Below, piece by piece: positions 7,728-15,844 of a stretch of DNA of 64,000 bases. Numbering within the stretch: the first letter of the stretch is position 1; each line of letters opens with the position of its first letter. The position numbers and the translations under genes were made by a program. The notes below the pieces were generated by a model. The model saw only the letters and a list, made by a program, of their open reading frames with translations. It was not told the origin of the DNA and did not search any database. Source of the stretch: Neolewinella xylanilytica (GTDB taxonomy: Bacteria > Bacteroidota > Bacteroidia > Chitinophagales > Saprospiraceae); assembly GCF_002934605.1 (NCBI RefSeq), contig NZ_PTJC01000006.1, positions 62,001 through 126,000 of the forward strand, given 5' to 3'.

Positions 7728-9812
7728 ATGCTAAGAATTGTTATTTCGACCTTTATAATTATTCTTCCCTACCTACTGGTAGCGCAGGCGGACGACTGCA
7801 CCTGGACCGCTGACAACGGGAACGGCACCTTTACCAATCCCATCTTCCACGATGAATTTTCGGATCCGGACATGATCCGCGTGGGTAACGATTATTATCT
7901 CACGGGCACCACCATGCACGCGATGCCGGGTCTGCCGGTGCTGCACTCCCGCGACCTGGTCAACTGGGAATTGCTGACCTACGCCGCCGAGCGACTGGAC
8001 GAAGGGCCCGCCTTCCGGCTCGAGGACGGACGCGACATCTACGGCCAAGGCTTTTGGGCGCCCTGCTTTCGCTACCACGAGGGGACCTTCTACATCTTCA
8101 GCAACGTCAACGGAGTGGGTACCCAGGTCTTCACCGCCACCGACCCGGCCGGGCCGTGGAAGCAGCAGCAGATGCGGGCCGACCTCCACGATCTGACGGT
8201 ACTGTTTGACGACGACGGGAAGAAGTATGCGGTGTGGGGCTACGACGAGGTGAAGATGGTACAGCTCACCGACGACCTGCTCGACGTGGTGCCCGGTACC
8301 GAACGGGTGATTGTCCCCCGTGGTAGCGGTGCCGGCGAAGGAAGTCATATTTACAAGATCGACGGCAAGTACTACATCACGAATACGAACTACGAGCCGA
8401 TGTGCTACCAGGTGTGCCTGCGCGCCGACGAGCCCTACGGACCCTATGAGATCAACGTGATCAGCGCCGAGTCGAATATGGGCGTCGGGCAGCGGGCGCG
8501 CGTCTTCAACACCCGGGGCGAGGCACCCTACGACGTGGTGCGCTACGACGAGAACTACGTGGGCTGCATCCCCATGCACCAGGGAGGTATCGTCGAGACC
8601 CAGTCCGGCGAGTGGTGGGGGTGGTCCATGCTGGACTACAACTCGGTAGGCCGGGTAACCGGATTATCGCCAGTAACCTGGCAGGATGGCTGGCCCTACT
8701 TCGGCCTACCGGGTAACCTCACCCGTACGCCCCGCAGCTGGGTAAAACCGAATACGGGCGTGACCGTAGAGCCCTCGGCTCCCTTCGTGCGCGACGATGA
8801 CTTCAGCGGCCCCGAGCTGGAGGAGATCTGGCAGTGGAACCACGTGCCAGTGGGAGATAAGTGGTCCCTTTCGGAACGCCCGGGCTTTCTGCGCCTGCAC
8901 GCCCTCCCGGCGGAGAATTTCTGGCGGGCAAAGAATTCACTTACGCAGCGGGGGATCGGCCCGGAATCCATCGCTACCACCCGCGTCGAACTGGGCGGAC
9001 TGGAGAATGGCGATGTGGCCGGACTAGCCCTGCTAAACCTGCCGTACGCCTGGCTGGGAGTCGTACAGGAGGAAGAAGGACGCACCCTACGCTACTTCAA
9101 TCAGCAAACCGACGAGACGACCGATGTCGAGCTGGAGGAGGACGCCATCTGGCTACGTACCCACGCCAACTTCGATACCGACACCGCTTTCTTTAGCTAC
9201 AGCCTAGACGGAGAAAGCTTCACCGATATCGGCGCGCCGGTCCACATGCCCTACCAGCTGCGCACCTTTCAGGGGGTCCGGTATACGCTGTTCAACTACC
9301 ATACTTCCGGGTCGGCAGGTGGTTTCGCTGACTTCGACCTCTTTGAGGTGGAAGAGCCGCGGTGTATGGGGCTGACCCGGCCCATCCCCCACGACCAAGT
9401 AATCCAACTGACCAGCCTGGCGGATAGCAGCGTGCTCACTTCCTGGCGTAATTTTTTGCGGCCGGTCGGGGAGAGTAGCCCCGCCGCGGCGGATAGCCTT
9501 TCCCACTTCCGTGTACTGGAGCGCGGCCCGGGCCGGGTGGCACTGCAGTCGATAGCGACTGGCCGCTACGTGACGGTCAAGAACAACGGGGGGCTGGCGG
9601 AGGTCCGCCTTGAGGAAACGGAGTCCGGTGATGCCTCGACCTTCCAGTGGATCGACATGCTGCAGGGCGACCTGATGCTGATGTCATTAACTAACCACCG
9701 CTACCTCTCCGTCGACCCCGGCCAGGGCAGTCTGTGCTCGGCCGATGCCCGGGATGCGCGGCCCGACCGCCGGGGGGGCGCCTGTTTCCGCTGGGAACTG
9801 GTGAAACAGTAG
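7728..9812 (+). CDS. secreted glycoside hydrolase family 43 enzyme
   Basis: This 694-residue protein has a signal peptide ending near AQA (residue 21). Residues about 30-330 form the five-bladed GH43 propeller. NPIFHDEFSDPDMIRVGNDY carries the likely catalytic base Asp, and GAGEGSHIYKIDGKYY carries the likely general-acid Glu. The family includes beta-xylosidases and alpha-L-arabinofuranosidases. A concanavalin-like domain (about 345-545, as in beta-xylosidase C-terminal modules) follows, and the end (about 560-694) resembles a beta-trefoil sugar-binding domain (FRVLERGPGRVALQSIATG). It probably trims side chains from plant or algal polysaccharide in the periplasm or outside the cell. No T9SS tail is seen. 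A lipoprotein gene follows after 6 nt. Confidence 0.88.
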   Translation: MLRIVISTFIIILPYLLVAQADDCTWTADNGNGTFTNPIFHDEFSDPDMIRVGNDYYLTGTTMHAMPGLPVLHSRDLVNWELLTYAAERLDEGPAFRLEDGRDIYGQGFWAPCFRYHEGTFYIFSNVNGVGTQVFTATDPAGPWKQQQMRADLHDLTVLFDDDGKKYAVWGYDEVKMVQLTDDLLDVVPGTERVIVPRGSGAGEGSHIYKIDGKYYITNTNYEPMCYQVCLRADEPYGPYEINVISAESNMGVGQRARVFNTRGEAPYDVVRYDENYVGCIPMHQGGIVETQSGEWWGWSMLDYNSVGRVTGLSPVTWQDGWPYFGLPGNLTRTPRSWVKPNTGVTVEPSAPFVRDDDFSGPELEEIWQWNHVPVGDKWSLSERPGFLRLHALPAENFWRAKNSLTQRGIGPESIATTRVELGGLENGDVAGLALLNLPYAWLGVVQEEEGRTLRYFNQQTDETTDVELEEDAIWLRTHANFDTDTAFFSYSLDGESFTDIGAPVHMPYQLRTFQGVRYTLFNYHTSGSAGGFADFDLFEVEEPRCMGLTRPIPHDQVIQLTSLADSSVLTSWRNFLRPVGESSPAAADSLSHFRVLERGPGRVALQSIATGRYVTVKNNGGLAEVRLEETESGDASTFQWIDMLQGDLMLMSLTNHRYLSVDPGQGSLCSADARDARPDRRGGACFRWELVKQ

Positions 9813-9818
9813 GGGGCA

Positions 9819-10253
9819 ATGTTCAACAAGCGTTCCTGCATACCAAGTCATTTACTCCTCATCGGTATCTTGATTACGTTGCAGGCCTGTAGCGGGGGAT
9901 CGGAGGCGGTCGCCGACCGGGTGTCTTTTGGTACGGGCCCACCCGAGCCGCTCAGTGGCATCACCGGCGACTTGCAGGGCACTTGGCGCAGCGCGGACGA
10001 TTCGCTGCATACTCTGCTCTTCGACAACACCTGGATGGTGATGGCCTACGAGGGGGAGACAGCGGGCGAAGCGGAAAGCTTCGTAGTGGGCCCGACCTGT
10101 CCGGACGCCCCCGATTCCGGTGTCACCGACAACGAAAGCCGCTACCTCAGCGTGCCCGTGGCCAACCGGTGCTACTACATCATCGAGCTGACCGACACCA
10201 GCCTGGCGATGAGCTACGTAGGGCGCGGTAATACGCTGCGGTACGTCCGCTAA
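9819..10253 (+). CDS. small lipoprotein, paralogue of the next gene
   Basis: This 144-residue protein has a lipoprotein signal ending in LQAC, with Cys 24 as the acylated residue. The mature part contains LQGTWRSADDSLHTLLF, FVVGPTCP, RYLSVPVANRCYYI and LAMSYVGRGNTLRYVR. Every one of these blocks recurs in the protein encoded at 10337, so the two arose by duplication. The LQGTW opening and small beta-rich size suggest a lipocalin-like fold, but this is inference. Two Cys residues are conserved in the mature domain of both paralogues and may form a disulfide. It starts 6 nt after the GH43 gene and may be co-transcribed with it. Confidence 0.75.
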   Translation: MFNKRSCIPSHLLLIGILITLQACSGGSEAVADRVSFGTGPPEPLSGITGDLQGTWRSADDSLHTLLFDNTWMVMAYEGETAGEAESFVVGPTCPDAPDSGVTDNESRYLSVPVANRCYYIIELTDTSLAMSYVGRGNTLRYVR

Positions 10254-10336
10254 TATCCCACGGGGTCCGGCGGAACGGATCGGGAGCAGTCCACAAACGC
10301 CGCTTTTTTCGGTTATGTGAGCAAAGCGATCGATTC

Positions 10337-10750
10337 ATGCGTAGAATAATCCTGATTTGCCTCACCTTGCTGATGACCGTTGCCTGTGGAGAGGTTTCCG
10401 AGACCGTGCGGGAAGCCGAAGCGGGTATGGAGTCCAAAACGAATACCGTTGGAGAGTTGCAGGGCACCTGGAAGAACGAAGACAGTATCTTGGAGACCAT
10501 CCGGTTCGAGGGGAATATGATGATCCGCCAGCGCAAGGGCGAACCCGACGAGCACAGCGAGAACTTCGTGGTGGGCCGTACCTGTCCCGGCGTATCCGAT
10601 GCCGTGGAGCCGACGGGGGATGGGCGCTACCTGGCCATACCCGATACCGATCGCTGCTATTTGATTTCCAAGCTTACGGAGGAGCGGTTGGAGATGAGCC
10701 TGGTGGGGCAGGGCGATAAGCTGCGGCTGGTGCGGGTGGAAGCGGGGTAG
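10337..10750 (+). CDS. small lipoprotein, paralogue of the preceding gene
   Basis: This 137-residue protein has a lipoprotein signal ending in TVAC (Cys 17). It shares the blocks LQGTW, FVVG-TCP, RYL-IP-TDRCYLIS, L-MSLVGQGDKLRLVR and the two mature-domain Cys with the neighbour at 9819. The spacer before the shared domain is rich in Glu and differs from its paralogue. The gap between the two genes is 83 bp. Function unknown. Confidence 0.75.
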   Translation: MRRIILICLTLLMTVACGEVSETVREAEAGMESKTNTVGELQGTWKNEDSILETIRFEGNMMIRQRKGEPDEHSENFVVGRTCPGVSDAVEPTGDGRYLAIPDTDRCYLISKLTEERLEMSLVGQGDKLRLVRVEAG

Positions 10751-11271
10751 GAAGAACGATGTTTGAAGTTTGCGGTACAACGTACAAGGGAGCTACCGTC
10801 CCCATAGCTATCGGGACTCGCCTGCGGCTCGCGGTTTGTGAAACACAGATTTCACAGATCTAGGGCACGGATAGCCACGGATTGGCTGCGCCGCTACTTC
10901 GTGGTTTCCTGCATGGCTGCGCGCAAGTTTAGGTCCTTCTTTCCTCCGCGGTAAATCCTCCATCGCGCAGCGACTTCTACTTTCCCCTTCGTGATTCCTC
11001 GGTGAAGCTCTCTATGGGGCCGGTGCATTAGATCCCTGGCGCTTGGCTGCTCTCATGGGAAACAGGAATTTGGCTAATCCGGGGCACGGATGGTCAGCGA
11101 TGTTCTCACATGGCCCTGTGAAACCCGTCGGCTTGGCGCATTTGCAAAGCGTTGTCTGATCGGTGCCAAGCCAGGTATGGGCAATGGACAGACGATTAAA
11201 CCGGTTATCATACTCCTTGCATGTCGTATAGCGCCTGTGGAAGCCTCTTCCGGAGGATCAGAAAAAATAAT
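10751..11271. repeat. 520-bp non-coding gap made of short degenerate repeats
   Basis: No convincing gene was found here. The gap contains CACAGATTTCACAGATC (about 10844-10860), then GGGCACGGATAGCCACGGAT, and a second diverged copy GGGGCACGGATGGTCAGCGA near 11081. It also holds GGGACTCGCCTGCGGCTCGCGG near 10813. Such strings resemble widespread degenerate intergenic repeats seen in many bacterial genomes. Base composition is patchy compared with the flanking genes. Confidence 0.45.
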
Positions 11272-12114
11272 ATGTACCGATTAATAGCATTCGCGTTGTT
11301 GGCACTTGTAGCCTGTCAAAAAGAGGTCCCGGTTCCCGAAGGGGAGGGAACGCGTCCAGGGGGAGGCGAAACCCCGACCGTCTGTCGCATCCTGGAGACC
11401 TACGTGAATGTACCAACCGGATATACTGATACAAGCAAGGTCGAGGTGGATACGCTCTCCCATACGTACAGCGACGACGGTCGGCTGTTATTTGCGGAGT
11501 TGTCAGGTAGTGGAACCGTAACCTTTCACTACAACCAGGCGCGGATTGACTCGGCTTCGTATCGCTACCCCACCTACGGAATCAATTTTAAAGGGATATA
11601 CCGTTACGACGAGGAAGGCAGACTAGCGGAGGTCCGCTACCCGAACTGGTATACATCCCTCCGTAAAAAAGAGAGCCGCCTGGAAATTGATAGTTTCTAT
11701 TATGCCACCGACGGACAACCCACTGGAATGTCGACCTGGGCGGAAGTCAGCGATCACATAACGGAAGGGTACCTTCCGGTTGTAGAGCGTGAATTCCGCT
11801 ACGATCAGGGGGGAAATATCGATACGATTATCGCTAAGGAATATTACAGTACCCCCAACTTCGGGTGGGTAGCCAATACCCGCGTCACGGCTCGAGCAGG
11901 ATTTACCGACCACCGCAATTTACTGTATGAGTCTCCCGAGCGTGACTTCTATATTCCCTCCCTCTCGCCCTACTTGCACGAACGCGAAGAATCGATGGTG
12001 ACGGATCCGTGGGGCAATTCCAAAGGCGGTCACGTGGCGGAATTCATTTTCACGCCAGCGTACATCATACCCGAGGGGTACTATACCTGGTCACGGCCCT
12101 ACATCTGCTTCTAA
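11272..12114 (+). CDS. hypothetical lipoprotein with YD-like repeats
   Basis: This 280-residue protein is best started at the ATG at 11272, because MYRLIAFALLALVACQ is then a clean lipoprotein signal with Cys 15. The mature part has repeated beta-strand pairs such as YSDDGRLLFAELSG, YRYDEEGRLAEVRY and FRYDQGGNIDTIIA, which resemble YD/RHS-type or DUF4595-like units. It ends in a segment with several Tyr and Pro residues. It is probably attached to the periplasmic face of a membrane or exposed on the outer membrane. No enzyme motif is visible, and function is unknown. The photolyase gene starts 61 nt downstream. Confidence 0.7.
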   Translation: MYRLIAFALLALVACQKEVPVPEGEGTRPGGGETPTVCRILETYVNVPTGYTDTSKVEVDTLSHTYSDDGRLLFAELSGSGTVTFHYNQARIDSASYRYPTYGINFKGIYRYDEEGRLAEVRYPNWYTSLRKKESRLEIDSFYYATDGQPTGMSTWAEVSDHITEGYLPVVEREFRYDQGGNIDTIIAKEYYSTPNFGWVANTRVTARAGFTDHRNLLYESPERDFYIPSLSPYLHEREESMVTDPWGNSKGGHVAEFIFTPAYIIPEGYYTWSRPYICF

Positions 12115-12128
12115 GGGACACTTGCTCC

Positions 12129-12142
12129 CCGCGCTCCGGCGC
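12129..12142 (+). repeat. CTGCGCTCCGGCGC-type box, copy 2
   Basis: CCGCGCTCCGGCGC, one mismatch to copy 1, lies 33 nt before the photolyase ATG in the same orientation. Confidence 0.4.
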
Positions 12143-12175
12143 AAAACCAACTCCCCGCTCCGCCGTTACGCCGAT

Positions 12176-13561
12176 ATGGAAGAGCTAAAAAACTTCAGCG
12201 TAACCGCCGAGCGGCTCCAGCAACTCAACGACAAGGAACTAAAGGAGGGCGGCAAATACGTAGTCTACTGGATGCAGGAGAGTATGCGCGCCTACGAGAA
12301 TCCCGCACTGGAGTACGCCATCCGCTGGGCGAATGACCTGGATACCTACTGCGTGGTGGTCTTTACGCTCATCGACGACTTTCCCGAGGCGAACCTGCGG
12401 CACTATAAGTTCCTGATCGAGGGGCTGAAGGAGGCGGCCGACCGCATAACGGAGCGGGGCATCAAGTTCATCCTGCTGCACGGTCCGCGGGCGGAAAAGA
12501 TTGCCGGCTTCGTGAAGGAGAATGATGTCTGTGCGGTGGTCACCGACCGGGCCTATACCCGCCACGAGCGTAAGTGGCGCTCCGACGCCGCCGACAAGCT
12601 GGAAGTTCCCCTAGTGCAGGTAGAAGGTAATGTGGTCGTACCCGTGGAAACCGCCAGCGACAAACAAGAGTACGCCGCCCGTACCATTCGCAAAAAGATC
12701 ATGGGGAAGGTGGAAGCATTCAGCCAGGAAGTCACCGAAACGAAGCCTGATAAGCCGAGCAAGCGGGTGCACCTGAGCGGGGACATGGAGCTGAACAGCG
12801 TGAGCGGGGTGCTCGATCAGCTCAAAGTGGACCGCGGGGTGAAGCCGCTGGACGAGTTTGTAGGTGGCACCAGCGAAGCCCGTAAACACCTAACCGCCTT
12901 TCTGCGCAGCGACCTGAAGGGCTACGCCGACGGTCGCCTGGAGCCCGCCGAGGACGCCACCAGCCACATCAGTCCCTACCTGCACTTCGGGCACATCAGC
13001 CCCTGCGAGATCTACCGCAAGGTCAACGACTCCAGCGCCCCGAAAAGCGATCGCGAGGGCTACATCGAGGAACTGGTCGTGCGCCGCGAGCTGGCCCACA
13101 ACTTCGTCTGGTACGCCCCCGACACCTACGATAGCCTGGAGGCCGTGCCCGACTGGGCGCAGGAAACCATGGAAAAGCACGAGAGCGATAAGCGGCCCCA
13201 CCACTACACCCGCGAGGAACTGGAAAACGGCAAGACCGACGACGAGGCCTGGAACGCCGCGATGAAGGAGATGCGCGAGCGCGGCTTCCTGCCCAACTAC
13301 ATGCGCATGTACTGGGGGAAGCAGATCATCACCTACACCAATACCTACCAGTACGCCTACGAAACCACGCTCTACCTGAATAATAAGTACTTCATGGACG
13401 GCCGGGACCCGAACAGCTACACCAACGTGTTGTGGCTCTTCGGGCTGCACGACCGCGGCTGGACGGAGCGGGACGTGTTCGGTAAGCTGCGGACGATGAC
13501 CCGCGGCGGGCTCGATCGCAAGTACGACGTCGAGGCCTACATCGAGCGGGTGAAGGGATAG
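12176..13561 (+). CDS. phrB: class II deoxyribodipyrimidine photolyase
   Basis: This 461-residue protein is a light-driven flavoprotein that splits UV-induced cyclobutane pyrimidine dimers. The N-terminal Rossmann-like antenna domain (about 25-190) starts with YVVYWMQESMRAYENPALEY, as in class II enzymes. The FAD-binding helical domain shows SHISPYLHFGHISP, EELVVRRELAHNFVWY, MRMYWGKQII and a C-terminal block LNNKYFMDGRDPNSYTN followed by HDRGW and FGKLRTM. This arrangement is specific to class II rather than class I enzymes or cryptochromes. The ATG at 12176 is preferred to a TTG 54 nt upstream, which would add an unlikely Arg/Pro-rich leader translated from the repeat box. The gene ends 7 nt from the convergent membrane-protein gene. 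Confidence 0.93.
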   Translation: MEELKNFSVTAERLQQLNDKELKEGGKYVVYWMQESMRAYENPALEYAIRWANDLDTYCVVVFTLIDDFPEANLRHYKFLIEGLKEAADRITERGIKFILLHGPRAEKIAGFVKENDVCAVVTDRAYTRHERKWRSDAADKLEVPLVQVEGNVVVPVETASDKQEYAARTIRKKIMGKVEAFSQEVTETKPDKPSKRVHLSGDMELNSVSGVLDQLKVDRGVKPLDEFVGGTSEARKHLTAFLRSDLKGYADGRLEPAEDATSHISPYLHFGHISPCEIYRKVNDSSAPKSDREGYIEELVVRRELAHNFVWYAPDTYDSLEAVPDWAQETMEKHESDKRPHHYTREELENGKTDDEAWNAAMKEMRERGFLPNYMRMYWGKQIITYTNTYQYAYETTLYLNNKYFMDGRDPNSYTNVLWLFGLHDRGWTERDVFGKLRTMTRGGLDRKYDVEAYIERVKG

Positions 13562-13568
13562 CCGCGAA

Positions 13569-14321
13569 CTACCGTGCGGCTTCGCCGGCCGGCTTGGGCT
13601 TCGGGCGGTTCGTCGGCTCGGCCACTTCTTCGAGCAGCCGCAGCACCTTGGCGGTATTGTCCATCTGGGCGGAGGAGATGGCCAGGTAGCTCTCGGTGGC
13701 CCGTTGGTGCGCCCGGAGGATGGTGTCCGCGTCGGTAGCCGAATTATAGAGTACGGCGTACACCTGCTGGTTGATTTGGTGGATGGCCGATTTGTCCACC
13801 AGGTCGTTGAACCAGGCCAGGACGCCGATGGTCAGTTGGGCGTAGTTGGACCGGCTGTCCTGCACCTTGAGCGGCGGATCCGAAATGAACAGCGCCACGA
13901 TACTCGCCATGCCGAAGGTGCCGAAGGCGACACTCAGCACCTCCTGCCCCCGGGTGCCGAAGTAAATGGCCACGACGATCAGGGCGAACCCCAAGCAAAA
14001 GGTCAAACCGAACATCCAGCGCGCGAGCCCCTGCACGCTCCGGCTTTCTTCCATGGTATCCTTTAAGGATGCCTTGAGATCCTTGATCAGGTCGAAGGTC
14101 CCGATGGCGGATTCTTCCTGCAACCGGGTTAGTTGGCGTTGCGTGCTTTTTTCGTGCTCGGCCAGTGCCGCCAGCCGGCCGTGGATCAACTCCGCCTGGT
14201 TAATTTCCGCTTCGCTGAAACCGAACTGCTGTAAGCCGCTACGGTCGAAGGCCGCCCGGTGGTCGAGTAAGTGGGTAAACAGGCTGCCGGCCTGTAGCAC
14301 GTTGGAAGGCGTAGCGTTCAT
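13569..14321 (-). CDS. two-TM protein, possibly TRADD-N-associated membrane domain type
   Basis: This 250-residue protein starts at the ATG at 14321. An upstream ATG at 14375 would add 18 residues. An N-terminal helical region (about 1-100) contains a coiled-coil-like stretch rich in Glu, Lys and Gln. Two hydrophobic segments follow at about 103-121 and 128-147, ending in the block FISDPPLKVQDSRSNYAQL. A helical tail finishes with a Pro/Lys-rich end. The hairpin followed by a DPP-x-K-x-Q-x-S segment and a conserved helix resembles the two-TM domain that accompanies TRADD-N modules in predicted bacterial conflict proteins. That match is from memory and tentative. No effector domain is present. 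Confidence 0.6.
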   Translation of the reverse strand: MNATPSNVLQAGSLFTHLLDHRAAFDRSGLQQFGFSEAEINQAELIHGRLAALAEHEKSTQRQLTRLQEESAIGTFDLIKDLKASLKDTMEESRSVQGLARWMFGLTFCLGFALIVVAIYFGTRGQEVLSVAFGTFGMASIVALFISDPPLKVQDSRSNYAQLTIGVLAWFNDLVDKSAIHQINQQVYAVLYNSATDADTILRAHQRATESYLAISSAQMDNTAKVLRLLEEVAEPTNRPKPKPAGEAAR

Positions 14322-14470
14322 GGCGAAGTGTCGGATGAGGCCAATAAGATACGGGATGGGTGTCCGAACATGCAAGTTTCTAATAACGCCCTTTTACTGT
14401 CAGCACCAAAGGAAAAGCGAGCCCGACATTGGCCGGACACCGAAATTCGGCTAGACGGCATCTTTCGTGC

Positions 14471-15313
14471 ATGTCCCGGCCACCATTGATTTCCTTCATC
14501 TTCACCTCCGCCCTTATCACTGGAAGTTTGGTTACGCTATTACGCGATTTCGAAGCGCCTATGCTGCGGCAATTGCCCGCACCTTATTGCGGATTCATTG
14601 ATGTCACGGTGAAGGATGGTTACCGCTATGAGCAATTCGTTAGCAGCATACGGTACATCATGGAGCCCGGCGATATTCTGGTAGGATTTCTAGAATCCGG
14701 TATGTGGTGCCCCTACCCTGAACTATATGCAGACGGACGGGAGGTAGAACCCTTTGAATTGCTGGCCGGACCGTATATCATCAACTACGTGTATACGACA
14801 GGCAACGCCGAACACGTGACGGCCCGGTATATTTCCCAGTTTTGCGATACGGTGGCCATTGAGTTGGAGCCATACCGGTTCAGCAAGCTCGTCATCAACC
14901 CGAAGACTCTCAACCGATTGGCGGGCTACCGGGAAGTTTCCCGTTCGGAAGCGCTTGGACTGGAGGAAGAATTTGCCGTGACTTCCCATAGTATGGGATG
15001 CTTTGGAGGGAGATCCGAAGAACTCTTTGTAATCCAGGAAACGGAGGGGAATGCCCAATTACGCTATCGCAGCTATAACTTGGATACTACGCTGACCCTG
15101 GTAGGCGCATTCTCTGCTTACCGGGACCAACTCCAATCGGGCATTGAACAGGTCACGAAGGCAAGCGATGGCTGTACCACTACCTTCTACTACGATATTA
15201 AAGTCCAAGACCGTATTCTTCGCTTAATGGATGGCAGTTGTCAAGGCTCTGATCTGGAACGATTGCTGTTCAATTTGCGCAGTCAGGCACAGGTAGGCCG
15301 CTACGACCATTAA
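14471..15313 (+). CDS. hypothetical exported or membrane-anchored protein
   Basis: This 280-residue protein starts at the ATG at 14471. A TTG-type start 42 nt upstream would give a Arg/His-rich leader and is less likely. Residues about 6-24 (LISFIFTSALITGSLVTLL) form one hydrophobic segment that can act as a signal or anchor. The mature part carries six or more Cys (for example PYCGFIDV, GMWCPYPE, SQFCDTVAI, GCFGG, DGCTTTFYY), suggesting disulfides outside the cytoplasm. No family was recognised. Codon use is a little less GC-rich than in neighbours. A strong stem-loop lies just after the stop codon. Confidence 0.65.
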   Translation: MSRPPLISFIFTSALITGSLVTLLRDFEAPMLRQLPAPYCGFIDVTVKDGYRYEQFVSSIRYIMEPGDILVGFLESGMWCPYPELYADGREVEPFELLAGPYIINYVYTTGNAEHVTARYISQFCDTVAIELEPYRFSKLVINPKTLNRLAGYREVSRSEALGLEEEFAVTSHSMGCFGGRSEELFVIQETEGNAQLRYRSYNLDTTLTLVGAFSAYRDQLQSGIEQVTKASDGCTTTFYYDIKVQDRILRLMDGSCQGSDLERLLFNLRSQAQVGRYDH

Positions 15314-15318
15314 TAGAA

Positions 15319-15346
15319 GAGCAGGTCCGACACGCCGGACCTGCTC
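15319..15346. terminator. stem-loop between convergent genes
   Basis: An 11-bp perfect stem (GAGCAGGTCCG at 15319-15329 and its complement at 15336-15346) with a 6-nt loop lies 6 nt after the upstream stop. There is no long T-run on either side, so this is a terminator-like or mRNA-end structure serving both convergent genes. Confidence 0.65.
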
Positions 15347-15373
15347 TGCCAATTACGGTAAAAGACGTACGGC

Positions 15374-15703
15374 CTACAGCGACTTAGCCGCGTCCGTAAG
15401 TTGCTTACCGAGGGTTTTGATCTTCTCGGCGGTAGCTCCTTCGGCCTGACTGGCGACGGCGGTAGTTTTCTTGCCGAGGGAAGTCAGTGCTTTTTTAAGC
15501 TGGGCGGGTGTGTAGTCGTTCTCTTCCAGCAGATCGCCCAATTCCTCCAGCTCGTCGGCGATTTGGATCAGGTCCTCATCCTCGGAATCACCGAGGGCAT
15601 CGACCCAGCTATTGATGCTACGGGTAGCACCGGTTTTGGCCTTTTCGAGGCCCTGGTCGAGGGATTTAATAGTTGAATCGAGGTGGGCATTTTCACTAGC
15701 CAT
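15374..15703 (-). CDS. small helical hypothetical protein
   Basis: This 109-residue protein is acidic and predicted to be almost wholly helical, with heptad-like stretches (LDQGLEKAKTGATRSI, ADELEELGDLLEEN, SLGKKTTAVASQAEG). It has no signal peptide, Cys or membrane segment. A helical-bundle cytoplasmic protein is the simplest reading. Function unknown. The ATG start (MASENAH) is unambiguous because the upstream 80 bp are AT-rich and non-coding. Confidence 0.7.
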   Translation of the reverse strand: MASENAHLDSTIKSLDQGLEKAKTGATRSINSWVDALGDSEDEDLIQIADELEELGDLLEENDYTPAQLKKALTSLGKKTTAVASQAEGATAEKIKTLGKQLTDAAKSL

Positions 15704-15844
15704 GGTATTCGTAGTTTGGTTTCCTAGCTAATACAATTTGCCGCCAAACGTTCCAAAATCGACCTCCATTGTGAAAATAATTATCGCCGGGTGGCGGATA
15801 CGCTCACTTGGACAATGGAATATTTTCGACGGCAACGAAAAAGG

